From Solirubrobacter sp963736505 (lineage in GTDB: Bacteria > Actinomycetota > Thermoleophilia > Solirubrobacterales > Solirubrobacteraceae), in NCBI GenBank assembly GCA_963736505.1, contig CAVTOZ010000005.1, forward strand, positions 372,001-436,000: 64,000 bases of DNA, in the 5' to 3' direction. Below, one piece after another: positions 33,805 to 40,998 of the stretch. The position numbers and the translations under genes are program-made. The notes under the pieces were generated by a model that saw only the letters and a program-made list of their open reading frames with translations, had not been told where the DNA came from and did no database searches. The stretch's first letter is position 1. Every line of letters starts with the position of its first letter.

Positions 33805-34677
33805 ATGTCCCCGGTCGCGATCGTCTCCGACAGCACCGAGTACCTCCCGCGCGACGTCGTCGAGCGGCACGCGATCCACATCGTCTCGCTCTGGGTCAAC
33901 TGGAACGGGCGCACGGACAAGGAGTCCGAGTTCGAGGACTTTGACGCCTTCTACGACTTCCTGCGCTCCGGCGGCGAGCTGCCGAGCACGTCGCAGCCGT
34001 CGGTGGGCGACTTCCTGGCCGTCTACGAGCCGCTCGTCGAGCGCGGCGACGACGTCCTGTCGATCCACATCTCCGGCGGCATCTCGGGCACCGTCCGAGC
34101 GGCCGAGCAGGCGCGCGAGGTGCTGATCGAGAACGGCATGGCGCCCGAGCGGATGATCGTGCTCGACTCGCGCACCGGCGCCCAGGGCCACGGCTTCGTC
34201 ACGCTGGCCGCGACGAACGCCGTCGCGGCGGGCGGCGGCCTGGCCGAGGCGCTCGCGGCCGCTCAGGCGATGCGCGAGGACACCTACATCCTGATGGCCG
34301 TCGACACGCTCGAGTTCCTGCGCCGCGGCGGGCGGATCGGCGCCGCGGCCGCGTGGATCGGCGCGACGCTGAAGGTCAAGCCGATCCTCACGATCGACGG
34401 CGAGATGAAGCCCGTGGAGCGCGTGCGCACCGCCGGCCGCGCGTTCGAGCGACTCGTCGCGCATCTCGAGCAGCGCAAGGAGGAGGGCTGCGACGCGTTC
34501 GCCGTCGCGCACACGAACGCGCACGACGTCGCCGAGCGCCTCGCCGACCGGGGCCGCGAGATCTACGCGAGCGAGCCCGTGGTCCTGTCGGAGATCGGCC
34601 CCGTGATCGGCACCCACACCGGCCCCGGCCTGCTCGGCGTCGCGGGCCTGCGCACCAGCCTGCTCGGCCCGGTCTGA
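33805..34677 (+). CDS. DegV-family fatty-acid-binding protein
   Basis: A 290-residue cytoplasmic protein with DegV features: VAIVSDSTEYLPRDVV at the start, TSQPSVGDFLAVYE (near 67), HISGGISGTVRAA and a final HTGPGLLGVAG. DegV/FakB-type proteins hold a fatty acid for phosphorylation by FakA; no fakA-like gene is in this window. A GNRA hairpin separates it from the next gene. Confidence 0.92.
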   Translation: MSPVAIVSDSTEYLPRDVVERHAIHIVSLWVNWNGRTDKESEFEDFDAFYDFLRSGGELPSTSQPSVGDFLAVYEPLVERGDDVLSIHISGGISGTVRAAEQAREVLIENGMAPERMIVLDSRTGAQGHGFVTLAATNAVAAGGGLAEALAAAQAMREDTYILMAVDTLEFLRRGGRIGAAAAWIGATLKVKPILTIDGEMKPVERVRTAGRAFERLVAHLEQRKEEGCDAFAVAHTNAHDVAERLADRGREIYASEPVVLSEIGPVIGTHTGPGLLGVAGLRTSLLGPV

Positions 34678-34689
34678 AGGAATTCTCAT

Positions 34690-34709
34690 CCCCGGCTGGA
34701 AAGCCGGGG
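34690..34709 (+). promoter_or_regulatory. Hairpin with GGAA tetraloop just before the AI-2E family gene
   Basis: CCCCGGCT-GGAA-AGCCGGGG is a perfect 8-bp stem with a GNRA loop, ending 4 nt before ATG 34714. The G-run of its 3' arm is the only purine-rich stretch at ribosome-site distance, so the stem could hide it. There is no T-run, but it could also end the DegV transcript. Confidence 0.5.
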
Positions 34710-34713
34710 GCGC

Positions 34714-35844
34714 ATGGCCGTCCGCCTCGATCCGCCCAAGGAGCCGCTGGTCGTCCGGAACGTGCCGATCTACTCGTTCCAGACGATCGTGCGCTCGATG
34801 CTCGCCGCGGTCTGCGTCGCGTTCGCGCTGTACCTCGTCTACCTGCTGCGCAAGCCGATCAGCTGGGTGCTGATCGCGATCTTCCTCTCGGTCGCGCTTG
34901 CCGGCCCGGTCAACCGGCTGAGCCGCAGGATGCGGCGCGGGTTCGCGATCACGATCGTGTTCCTCGGCCTGCTGCTCGTGCCGATCGGGATCGCGGCGCT
35001 GGTCGTCCCGCCGCTCGTCACGCAGGGCAACAACCTCGTCCAGAACCTTCCCAAGTACGCCCAGGACGCGCAGGACTTCACGCAGAAGAACAAGACGCTG
35101 CGCAAGCTGGAGAAGGACTACAGCATCACCGAGAAGCTGCAGGAGCAGGCGAGGAAGCTGCCCGCCAGGATCGGCGACGCCGCGTCGGTGCTCGGCAACA
35201 TCGGGCTCGGCCTGGTCAACTCGCTGTTCGCGCTCTTCACGATCCTCGTCCTGACCGCGTTCCTGCTCAGCAGCGGGCCGGTCTGGGTCAACCGGATCCT
35301 CGAGCTCCAGCCGCCCGACAAGGCGGCGCGGATCCGCAAGGCGCTCGACCACATGGCGCGCGCGGTCGGCAGCTACGTCGGCGGCGCGATCGCCCAGGCC
35401 ACGATCGCCGGCGTCGCCGCGTTCATCATGCTGACGATCCTCGGCGTGCCGTTCGCGGCGGCGCTGGCGATCATCGTCTTCTTCGCCGACCTGATCCCGC
35501 TCGTCGGCGCGACGCTCGGCGCCGTCGTGGTGGCGATCGTGACGGTGTTCAGCGACTTCCCGACGGCGACGATCGTGTGGGTGATCTTCTCGGTCGTCTA
35601 CCAGCAGCTCGAGAACACGCTGATCCAGCCGCAGATCCAGAAGCGGGCGGTCAACGTGCACCCGTTCATCGTGCTCGTCGCCGTCCTCTTCGGCTCGACG
35701 CTGCTGGGCGTGCTCGGCGCGCTCGTGGCGATCCCGATCGCGGCGTCGGTGCAGATCGCGGTCCGCGAGTGGTGGGACTACCGCCACGAGCTCAACGTGG
35801 CCGAGATGACGGGGGCGGCGCCCCCGAAGCCCGAGCCCGCCTAG
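34714..35844 (+). CDS. AI-2E family transporter (PerM/YdiK type)
   Basis: A 376-residue protein with about eight membrane segments in the AI-2E exporter family layout: an N-terminal segment pair, a long amphipathic loop (near 105-155, NLPKYAQDAQDFTQKNKTL), then the conserved block DLIPLVGATLGAV (near 261) and the helix QQLENTLIQPQIQ (near 299). Family members have been linked to AI-2 export or Na+/H+ exchange; the function here is open. It ends with a 4-nt overlap with the convergent DUF3618 gene. Confidence 0.88.
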   Translation: MAVRLDPPKEPLVVRNVPIYSFQTIVRSMLAAVCVAFALYLVYLLRKPISWVLIAIFLSVALAGPVNRLSRRMRRGFAITIVFLGLLLVPIGIAALVVPPLVTQGNNLVQNLPKYAQDAQDFTQKNKTLRKLEKDYSITEKLQEQARKLPARIGDAASVLGNIGLGLVNSLFALFTILVLTAFLLSSGPVWVNRILELQPPDKAARIRKALDHMARAVGSYVGGAIAQATIAGVAAFIMLTILGVPFAAALAIIVFFADLIPLVGATLGAVVVAIVTVFSDFPTATIVWVIFSVVYQQLENTLIQPQIQKRAVNVHPFIVLVAVLFGSTLLGVLGALVAIPIAASVQIAVREWWDYRHELNVAEMTGAAPPKPEPA

Positions 35845-36080
35845 CGGCGCGAGGAGCGGCGGCCTGTGAGCAGGCCGGTGAACGCGGCGATGCCGCCGCC
35901 GAGCACGAAGCCGGTGACGGCCGCGCCGATGATGATCTCGCGCTGGTGGCGCTTGACCTGGGCGCGCCAGTCGGTCGCCTTCGTCAGCTCGCCGCGCAAC
36001 TGATCGACGGCGACGCCGAGCTGGGCGCGGTTGGCCTCGATGGAGCGCCGGATGTCCTCCGGCGAGCGGGTCTGGCTCAC
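35841..36080 (-). CDS. DUF3618 family small membrane protein
   Basis: A 79-residue protein starting with RSPEDIRRSIEANRAQL, the typical DUF3618 helix, followed by one membrane segment (IIIGAAVTGFVLGGGIAAF). Function unknown; the family recurs with holin-X proteins in actinobacterial envelope operons. GTG start overlaps the upstream stop as GTGA. Confidence 0.85.
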   Translation of the reverse strand: MSQTRSPEDIRRSIEANRAQLGVAVDQLRGELTKATDWRAQVKRHQREIIIGAAVTGFVLGGGIAAFTGLLTGRRSSRR

Positions 36081-36484
36081 CGGGCGACTCCCTCGGGTTG
36101 CTGGATGGTCTGCTTGATCAGCTGCGCTTCCTCGATCGCCATCGTCGGCGCCGGCGGCAGCGCCTTGCGGACCCAGCGCGAGGCGAGGAAGCCGAGCAGG
36201 CCCGCCGTGAGGAACACGACGCCGGTCACGATCAGGTAGCCGAGCCAGGCGCCGCTGCCGATCAGCGACGCGAGCCCGAGGGCGACGAAGTGGAAGAAGT
36301 AGATGAGCCCGAAGAGGATCAGCGCGCCGGCCACGACGCCCGCGGCGGCGGCGCGCGCGAGCCCCTTGAGCTTCTCGGTCATCTCCGCCTTGGCGAGCGC
36401 GATCTCCTCGCGCACGAGCAGCGAGGCCTTCTCGGAGACCTCCTGGATGGCCTTCGCGAGCTCGGATGTCTGCTGGTCGGTCAT
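36077..36484 (-). CDS. Putative superfamily III holin-X / DUF1469 membrane protein
   Basis: A 135-residue protein with an amphipathic N-terminal helix (LVREEIALAKAEMTEKLKG) and two membrane segments (about 50-72 and 83-105), the holin-X/DUF1469 pattern. Despite the name, chromosomal versions are thought to be envelope or stress proteins, not phage holins. It lies between an Ala-rich coiled-coil gene and DUF3618 in one operon. Confidence 0.85.
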   Translation of the reverse strand: MTDQQTSELAKAIQEVSEKASLLVREEIALAKAEMTEKLKGLARAAAAGVVAGALILFGLIYFFHFVALGLASLIGSGAWLGYLIVTGVVFLTAGLLGFLASRWVRKALPPAPTMAIEEAQLIKQTIQQPEGVAR

Positions 36485-36487
36485 CGC

Positions 36488-37075
36488 TCAGTCCATCAGC
36501 CGCTTGAGGATCCGGGCGGCGATGAACGCGCCGCCGAAGGCGAGCCCGATCCGGACCTCCGGGCGCTCCAGCGGGCTGCTCTCCGCCGGCGCGGCCTCGG
36601 CGGCGAGCGCCTGGTGCGCCGACGCCGCGGTCGCCGGATCGGTGCTCGACCCGATGCCGGGTGACGTGACCTGGGCGCCGGAGATCCGCGCCGTCCTGTC
36701 GGCCGCGGTCTGCGCGCGCAGGCGCGCGGCCTCCTCGGCGTGGCGGCGGGCCTCCTCGGCCTCGGCCGCGGCGGTCTCGGCACGCTCGCGCGCCTTGCGC
36801 TCCTTGCGCGAGAGCTTCTCCTCGGCCTTCTCGGCCGCCTCGACCTCGTCGTGCGCCTTGCCGGTCTCCTCCTCGGCACGCCGCACGTCGGTCTCCGCGA
36901 CCTCGGCGCGCACTTCGGCCGCGCGCGCCTCGGCGCCCATGCGCTCAGCCTGAGCGGCCGCCTCGGCCGCCGCCGCCTGCGCCTCGGCGCGTGCGGCGGT
37001 CGCCCCGGGGGCCGACTCCTCCGCGTCAGGCAGGGGGTCCATTTCCTGCGTGCGCTGGGGATCGTCCTCTTTCAC
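36488..37075 (-). CDS. Ala/Glu-rich coiled-coil protein with C-terminal membrane helix
   Basis: A 195-residue protein. Residues about 20-115 form a highly charged Ala/Glu/Arg helix with heptad character (for example AEAARLRAQTAADR), and the C-terminus has one short hydrophobic segment (VRIGLAFGGAFIAARILKRL). It probably spans part of the envelope as a tethered coiled coil. No family assignment is safe. The GTG start overlaps the stop of the 45-residue upstream gene as GTGA. Confidence 0.7.
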   Translation of the reverse strand: MKEDDPQRTQEMDPLPDAEESAPGATAARAEAQAAAAEAAAQAERMGAEARAAEVRAEVAETDVRRAEEETGKAHDEVEAAEKAEEKLSRKERKARERAETAAAEAEEARRHAEEAARLRAQTAADRTARISGAQVTSPGIGSSTDPATAASAHQALAAEAAPAESSPLERPEVRIGLAFGGAFIAARILKRLMD

Positions 37076-37209
37076 TCGGGCGGATCTTCCCCGAAGATGC
37101 GGCGGAACGCCACGGCGGCGATCCGCGTGGTCACGATCGAGGCGAGCGCGCCGATCCCGGCGACCAAGCCTGACCAAGCGAGGCGCTTGACGAGTTCGTT
37201 GTCGGACAT
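37072..37209 (-). CDS. DUF4235-like 45-residue membrane protein
   Basis: A 45-residue protein with one membrane helix (LAWSGLVAGIGALASIVTTR) and the ending FRRIFGEDPPE, which matches the GeDPP-type end of DUF4235. It is shorter than usual gene-calling cut-offs but fits well: ATG 37209 has a -10 box 8 nt upstream, its stop overlaps the next start as GTGA, and DUF4235 commonly accompanies DUF3618 and holin-X genes. It is the first gene of this four-gene envelope operon. Confidence 0.72.
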   Translation of the reverse strand: MSDNELVKRLAWSGLVAGIGALASIVTTRIAAVAFRRIFGEDPPE

Positions 37210-37217
37210 GGCGGCGG

Positions 37218-37223
37218 AGTCTA
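37218..37223 (-). promoter_or_regulatory. -10 box TAGACT that includes a stop codon
   Basis: On the minus strand TAGACT lies 8 nt before ATG 37209. Its TAG is the stop codon of the upstream TetR gene, so the envelope operon can start its own transcript at the end of the regulator. Confidence 0.5.
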
Positions 37224-37820
37224 TGCGGCGAGGCCGTCGACGATCGTCTCGACGAGGTGCGCCTTGGCGCGCTCGTACGCCTCGTCGCCCTGATCGAGGG
37301 TCCCGAAGATCCAGCCCGTGAGCACCTGCTCGATCGCGCCGTAGAACGTCATCGCGGCGAACTCGGCGGGGATCCGGGTGCTGAACTCCCCGTCGCGCTG
37401 CGCTTTCTCGACCACGCCGCGGATCAGCCCGTATGCCTCGGTGATCTTCCCGAGGTGCGCCGCGCCGAACGTGTTCGCGGCGCGCGTGACCTCGATGATG
37501 ATCACCTTCATCAGGTCGGGATCGTGACGGTAGGACTCGATGATGAAGCCGGCGATCGCCTCGAGCTTCTCGCGCGCGGGGATGTCCAGCGCGTCGGTTT
37601 CGCGGATCGCCTCCAGCAGCACGTCCCAGCGCTGCAGGAACAGCGTGTCGAGCACCTGGTCCTTGGACTGGAAGTAGTGGTAGACGAGCCCGTAGGCGAC
37701 GCCCGCCTCGTCGGCGATGTCCGACACGCGGCAGGTGTGGAACCCCTGGCGCGCGAACACGCGCACCGCGGCGTCGAGGATCAGCCGCCGCTTGTCGACC
37801 GGAGCCTGCTTGGCCGCCAC
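37221..37820 (-). CDS. TetR-family transcriptional regulator
   Basis: A 199-residue regulator with the TetR helix-turn-helix at residues about 9-55 (RRLILDAAVRVFARQGFHTC, VAYGLVYHYFQSKDQVL). The C-terminal domain resembles FadR/AcrR types that bind acyl-CoA-like ligands (FIIESYRHDPDLMKVIIIEV). GTG 37820 overlaps the nitrilase stop by one base (TAGTG). The 22-bp palindrome at 38669-38690, ahead of the nitrilase, is the likely operator, which would make the pair autoregulated. Confidence 0.9.
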   Translation of the reverse strand: MAAKQAPVDKRRLILDAAVRVFARQGFHTCRVSDIADEAGVAYGLVYHYFQSKDQVLDTLFLQRWDVLLEAIRETDALDIPAREKLEAIAGFIIESYRHDPDLMKVIIIEVTRAANTFGAAHLGKITEAYGLIRGVVEKAQRDGEFSTRIPAEFAAMTFYGAIEQVLTGWIFGTLDQGDEAYERAKAHLVETIVDGLAA

Positions 37821-38647
37821 TAGGCCGTGACCTCCGCGGGCCACCGGTACGCCTCCGGGCGGCGGTTGGCCAGCGAGGGCAGCGTGCGGCGGATCTCGTC
37901 CTGGCGGGCGAGGTCGAGCTCGGCGAGGACGTATGTCTCCTTGTCCGGCGCCTGCGCCAGCACGACGCCCCACGGGTCGACGATCATCGAGCGCCCGCCG
38001 GAGCGGTAGCCGGGCGCGTGCTCGCCGAACTGGTTGGCGGCGACCATGAACGCCTGGTCCTCGATCGCGCGGGCGCGCAGGAGCACCTCCCAGTGCTCGC
38101 GCGTGGTGGCGAGCGTGAACGCGGCCGGGACCGCGATCACCTTCGCGCCGCGGACCGCGAGGATCCGGTAGAGCTCAGGGAAGCGCAGGTCGTAGCAGAT
38201 GGTCAGGCCGAGCGGCGTGCCCGCGGCGGTCTCGGAGACGACGATCTCCTCGCCGGGCGCCTCGCGCTCGGACTCCTTGTAGACCTTGCCGCCGACCTCG
38301 ACGTCGAACATGTGGATCTTGCGGTAGGTCGCCTTGATCTCGCCGTCGGGGCCGGCGTGGAGGCTGGTGTTGGCGCCGCGCTCGCCGTCGGTGCGCTCGG
38401 AGAACGAGCCGGCCACGAGGTCGATGCCGAGCTCGCGCGCGAGGTCCGACGCCCAGCGCAGCGTCGGGCCGTCGTAGGGCTCGGCGGCGGCGGCCGTCTG
38501 CTCGGGCGTCCCGAGCACGGGCCACTTCTCGGGCAGCACGACCAGCTCGGCGCCGGCACGGGCGGCGGCGCGCGTGAGGCGATCGGCGGCCTCGAGATTG
38601 CGGTCGCGGTCGGGGGTCGACTGCAGCTGGACTGCGGCGGCGCGCAC
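37820..38647 (-). CDS. Carbon-nitrogen hydrolase of the nitrilase superfamily
   Basis: A 275-residue amidase with the full nitrilase triad: Glu in LPEKWP (near 40), Lys in TYRKIHMFDV (near 109) and Cys in TICYDLRFPE (near 150). The RKIHMFD block is typical of the branch with Nit1-type and omega-amidase proteins (for example deaminated glutathione amidase). The GTG start has AAGGAG 8 nt upstream on the minus strand, a good ribosome site. Located before its probable TetR repressor. Confidence 0.92.
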   Translation of the reverse strand: MRAAAVQLQSTPDRDRNLEAADRLTRAAARAGAELVVLPEKWPVLGTPEQTAAAAEPYDGPTLRWASDLARELGIDLVAGSFSERTDGERGANTSLHAGPDGEIKATYRKIHMFDVEVGGKVYKESEREAPGEEIVVSETAAGTPLGLTICYDLRFPELYRILAVRGAKVIAVPAAFTLATTREHWEVLLRARAIEDQAFMVAANQFGEHAPGYRSGGRSMIVDPWGVVLAQAPDKETYVLAELDLARQDEIRRTLPSLANRRPEAYRWPAEVTA

Positions 38648-38668
38648 GGCAAGATCTCCTTCCCACGC

Positions 38669-38690
38669 GGATTGACCGGTCAGTCAATCC
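38669..38690. promoter_or_regulatory. 22-bp palindromic operator, TetR type
   Basis: A perfect inverted repeat GGATTGAC-CGGTCA-GTCAATCC with 8-bp arms; TGACCGGTCA inside is itself palindromic. It lies 21 nt before the nitrilase GTG and also covers the -35 region expected for the divergent gene at 38715. The downstream TetR protein is the likely binder. Confidence 0.65.
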
Positions 38691-38702
38691 GTGGTCTGAG
38701 CA

Positions 38703-38708
38703 TATCGT
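38703..38708 (+). promoter_or_regulatory. -10 box TATCGT for the DUF2804-like gene
   Basis: TATCGT lies 6 nt before ATG 38715. The palindrome at 38669-38690 ends 12 nt before it, overlapping the -35 zone. Confidence 0.45.
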
Positions 38709-38714
38709 CCGCGC

Positions 38715-39395
38715 ATGTTCTTCAAACGCTGGCGCTGGGTGGGTGCGTTCGGGCCGCGCGTGATGCTGTGCGCGGCATGGGCCTCGGTCGGCGCCGCGCG
38801 CGTGTCGTGGTGGGCGGTGCTGGATCGCGAGACTGGCGCGTTCGCGGAAGGCGGCAAGCGCTCGTGGCGCGGCGTGACGGTCGCGCGCGCGTCGGCCCAC
38901 GTGCCCGGCGCGCTGTCGCTGACGTGGACGTTCGGTCGCCCGGTCGAGGCGGAGTCGATGCACGCGTGGACGCGCAAGACGCCGCTGCAGGTCACCGGCA
39001 CGGCGCTCGGGATCCCGGTCGCCTGCGCGGGGCTGATGGACGAGTCGGCCGGCCGCCATCCGCGCCACACCGCATGGATGTGGTCGGCGGGAGCGGGCGT
39101 GACGGCGGGCGGCGCGCCGGTGCTGTGGAACCTCGTCGAGGGCATGCACCCCGGCGAGCGCGCGGTCTGGCTCGACGGCGAGCCGCACCCGGTCGGCGCG
39201 CTCGCGTTCGACGGGCTCGCGGGCGTCGGCGACCTCAGGTTCGCCGCCGAGGCGACGCGGGCACGGAAGGAGAACCTCGTGCTGATCGCGTCCGACTACG
39301 AGCAGCCGTTCGGCACGTTCACCGGCTCGCTGCCGGTGGCGGGCGCGCTGCGCGAAGGGTGGGGCGTGATGGAGCGCCACGAGGCGCGCTGGTAG
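38715..39395 (+). CDS. DUF2804-like protein (CrtC/lipocalin-type fold suspected)
   Basis: A 226-residue protein without signal peptide. Notable stretches are MFFKRWRWVGAFGPRVMLC, GLMDESAGRHPRHTAWMWSAG (near 110) and the ending LREGWGVMERHEARW, which resembles DUF2804/CrtC-like beta proteins with a final GWGVxExHxA motif. Typical family members are longer, so this may be a short form. Function unknown. It leads an operon with the ion permease (TAGTG overlap) and faces the TetR-type operator. Confidence 0.6.
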   Translation: MFFKRWRWVGAFGPRVMLCAAWASVGAARVSWWAVLDRETGAFAEGGKRSWRGVTVARASAHVPGALSLTWTFGRPVEAESMHAWTRKTPLQVTGTALGIPVACAGLMDESAGRHPRHTAWMWSAGAGVTAGGAPVLWNLVEGMHPGERAVWLDGEPHPVGALAFDGLAGVGDLRFAAEATRARKENLVLIASDYEQPFGTFTGSLPVAGALREGWGVMERHEARW

Positions 39396-40597
39396 TGGCC
39401 GAGGCGCTCGCCCTCGCCGCCCTCGCGGCGGCGCTGGCCGCGGCGATCGCGCGGCTCGACCGGGCGCCGGAGGCGCTCGTCGCGCTCGGCGGGGCGGCCG
39501 TGCTGATCGCGGTCGGCGCGCTGCACTGGAGCGACGCGCGCGACGAGGCGGGCGACCTCGCGACGACGCTGGTCGTGCTGGCCGCGCTGCTGGTGCTCGG
39601 CGACGGGTGCGAGCGCGCCGGGTTGTTCGACGCGCTGGCGGCGCGCATGGCGGTGGGCGCGCGCGGCAAGGGCGTGCGGCTGCTGGCGCTGGTGTTCGCC
39701 GCCGCGGCGGGCGTGACCGCCGTGCTCGGGCTCGACGCCACCGTCGTGCTGCTCACGCCGGCCGCGTTCGCGGCGGCGGCGAAGGCGCGCCTGCCGGGCC
39801 GCCCGACCGTGTTCGCGTGCACGCACCTCGCGAACTCGGCCTCGCTGCTGCTGCCGGTGTCGAACCTCACCAATCTGCTCGCGTTCCGCGCGTCGGGCCT
39901 CTCGTTCACGCACTTCGCCGCGCTGATGGCGCTGCCGTGGGTCGTCGCGATCGCGATCGAGTGGGTCGTGTTCCGGCGCGTGTTCGCGGGCGACCTCGCG
40001 GCTCGCGCGACCCCGCCGAAGCAGACCGTCCCGCCGCTGCCGCGCGCGCCGCTCGGCGTGCTCGCGTTCACGCTCGCGGGCTTCGCCGCGGCGGGCCCGC
40101 TCGGGCTCGACGCGGCCTGGCCGGCCGCGGCCGGCGCGCTCGCCATGATCGCGTTCGAGGGCACCGCCTGGCGCGCGCTGGACCTGCCGCTGCTCGGCTT
40201 CGTGCTCGGCCTCGGGCTGATCGTGCGCGCGGTCGCGGAACACGGGCTCGGCGACCTCGTCGACGGGCTGCTGCCGAACGGCGCCGGCCTGCTCGCGCTG
40301 CTCGGCGCCGCGTTCCTCGCGGCGCTGCTCGCGAACCTGCTCAACAACGTCCCCGCCCTGCTCGTGCTCCTGCCCGCGGCGGCCGCGGCCGGGACGCCGA
40401 CCGTGCTGGCCGTGCTGATCGGCGTCAACGCCGGCCCGAACCTGACCTACACCGGCTCGCTCGCGACGCTGCTGTGGCGGCGCGTGCTGCGCGAGCGCGA
40501 GGCGGAGCCGCCGCTGGGCGAGTTCCTGCGCCTCGGCGCGCTGACGGTGCCGCCGATCCTCGTGGGCTGTACCTTCGCGCTGTGGCTGGTGACATGA
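39395..40597 (+). CDS. ArsB/SLC13-type ion transporter superfamily permease
   Basis: A 400-residue membrane protein with about 11 segments. The ion-transporter superfamily hallmarks are ANSASLLLPVSNLTNLLAF (near 145) and, in the second half, NLLNNVPALLVLLP (near 315) and GVNAGPNLTYTGSLATLL. This fits the ArsB/SLC13-type group; arsenite or dicarboxylate are both possible and no ars genes are present to decide. GTG 39395 overlaps the upstream stop by one base. Confidence 0.88.
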   Translation: MAEALALAALAAALAAAIARLDRAPEALVALGGAAVLIAVGALHWSDARDEAGDLATTLVVLAALLVLGDGCERAGLFDALAARMAVGARGKGVRLLALVFAAAAGVTAVLGLDATVVLLTPAAFAAAAKARLPGRPTVFACTHLANSASLLLPVSNLTNLLAFRASGLSFTHFAALMALPWVVAIAIEWVVFRRVFAGDLAARATPPKQTVPPLPRAPLGVLAFTLAGFAAAGPLGLDAAWPAAAGALAMIAFEGTAWRALDLPLLGFVLGLGLIVRAVAEHGLGDLVDGLLPNGAGLLALLGAAFLAALLANLLNNVPALLVLLPAAAAAGTPTVLAVLIGVNAGPNLTYTGSLATLLWRRVLREREAEPPLGEFLRLGALTVPPILVGCTFALWLVT

Positions 40598-40998
40598 AGC
40601 TCCTGGTGTGGGTCACTGAGGCGGGCTGGGAGGCGTGCGCCGACGCCGTCGCGACCCTGCCCGCGACCGAGGTGACGCTGCTGCACGTCGCCGAGCCCGT
40701 CCACCCCGGGCCGGGGCTGCTCGGGCGGCACGCGCGCCCCGGGCGCTACGAGGAGATCGCCGGCGAGGCGGCGCAGGACCTGCTCGCGGCCGCGACCGAG
40801 CGGCTGCGGACGAGCGCCGCCGTCCACCGCATCGCCGCGAGCGGGCGGCCGGAGGAGATCGTGATCGGCGCGTGCGAGAGCGCCGACGTGCTCGTGCTGG
40901 CGCGCAACGGCGCCCGGCCGGGCCCGCACTCGCTCGAGCACGCGACCCGCTTCGTGGTCGACCACGCGCCGTGTACGGTGCTCTTGACGTGGCCGTGA
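40594..40998 (+). CDS. Universal stress protein family protein
   Basis: A 134-residue UspA-like protein: MKLLVWVTEAGWEACADAVA, VTLLHVAEPVHPG, SADVLVLARNGARPGPHSL and the final HAPCTVLLTWP. The ATP-binding G-2x-G-9x-G(S/T) motif is only partly kept. Start overlaps the permease stop (ATGA) and its own stop overlaps the first P450 (GTGA), so it lies in one long operon from 38715 to 43522. Confidence 0.85.
   Translation: MKLLVWVTEAGWEACADAVATLPATEVTLLHVAEPVHPGPGLLGRHARPGRYEEIAGEAAQDLLAAATERLRTSAAVHRIAASGRPEEIVIGACESADVLVLARNGARPGPHSLEHATRFVVDHAPCTVLLTWP

Noticed and set aside
36077..36484. Holin gene as a sign of prophage
   Set aside because: Neighbours are DUF3618, DUF4235 and coiled-coil envelope genes; no phage structural, integrase or lysin gene is present.
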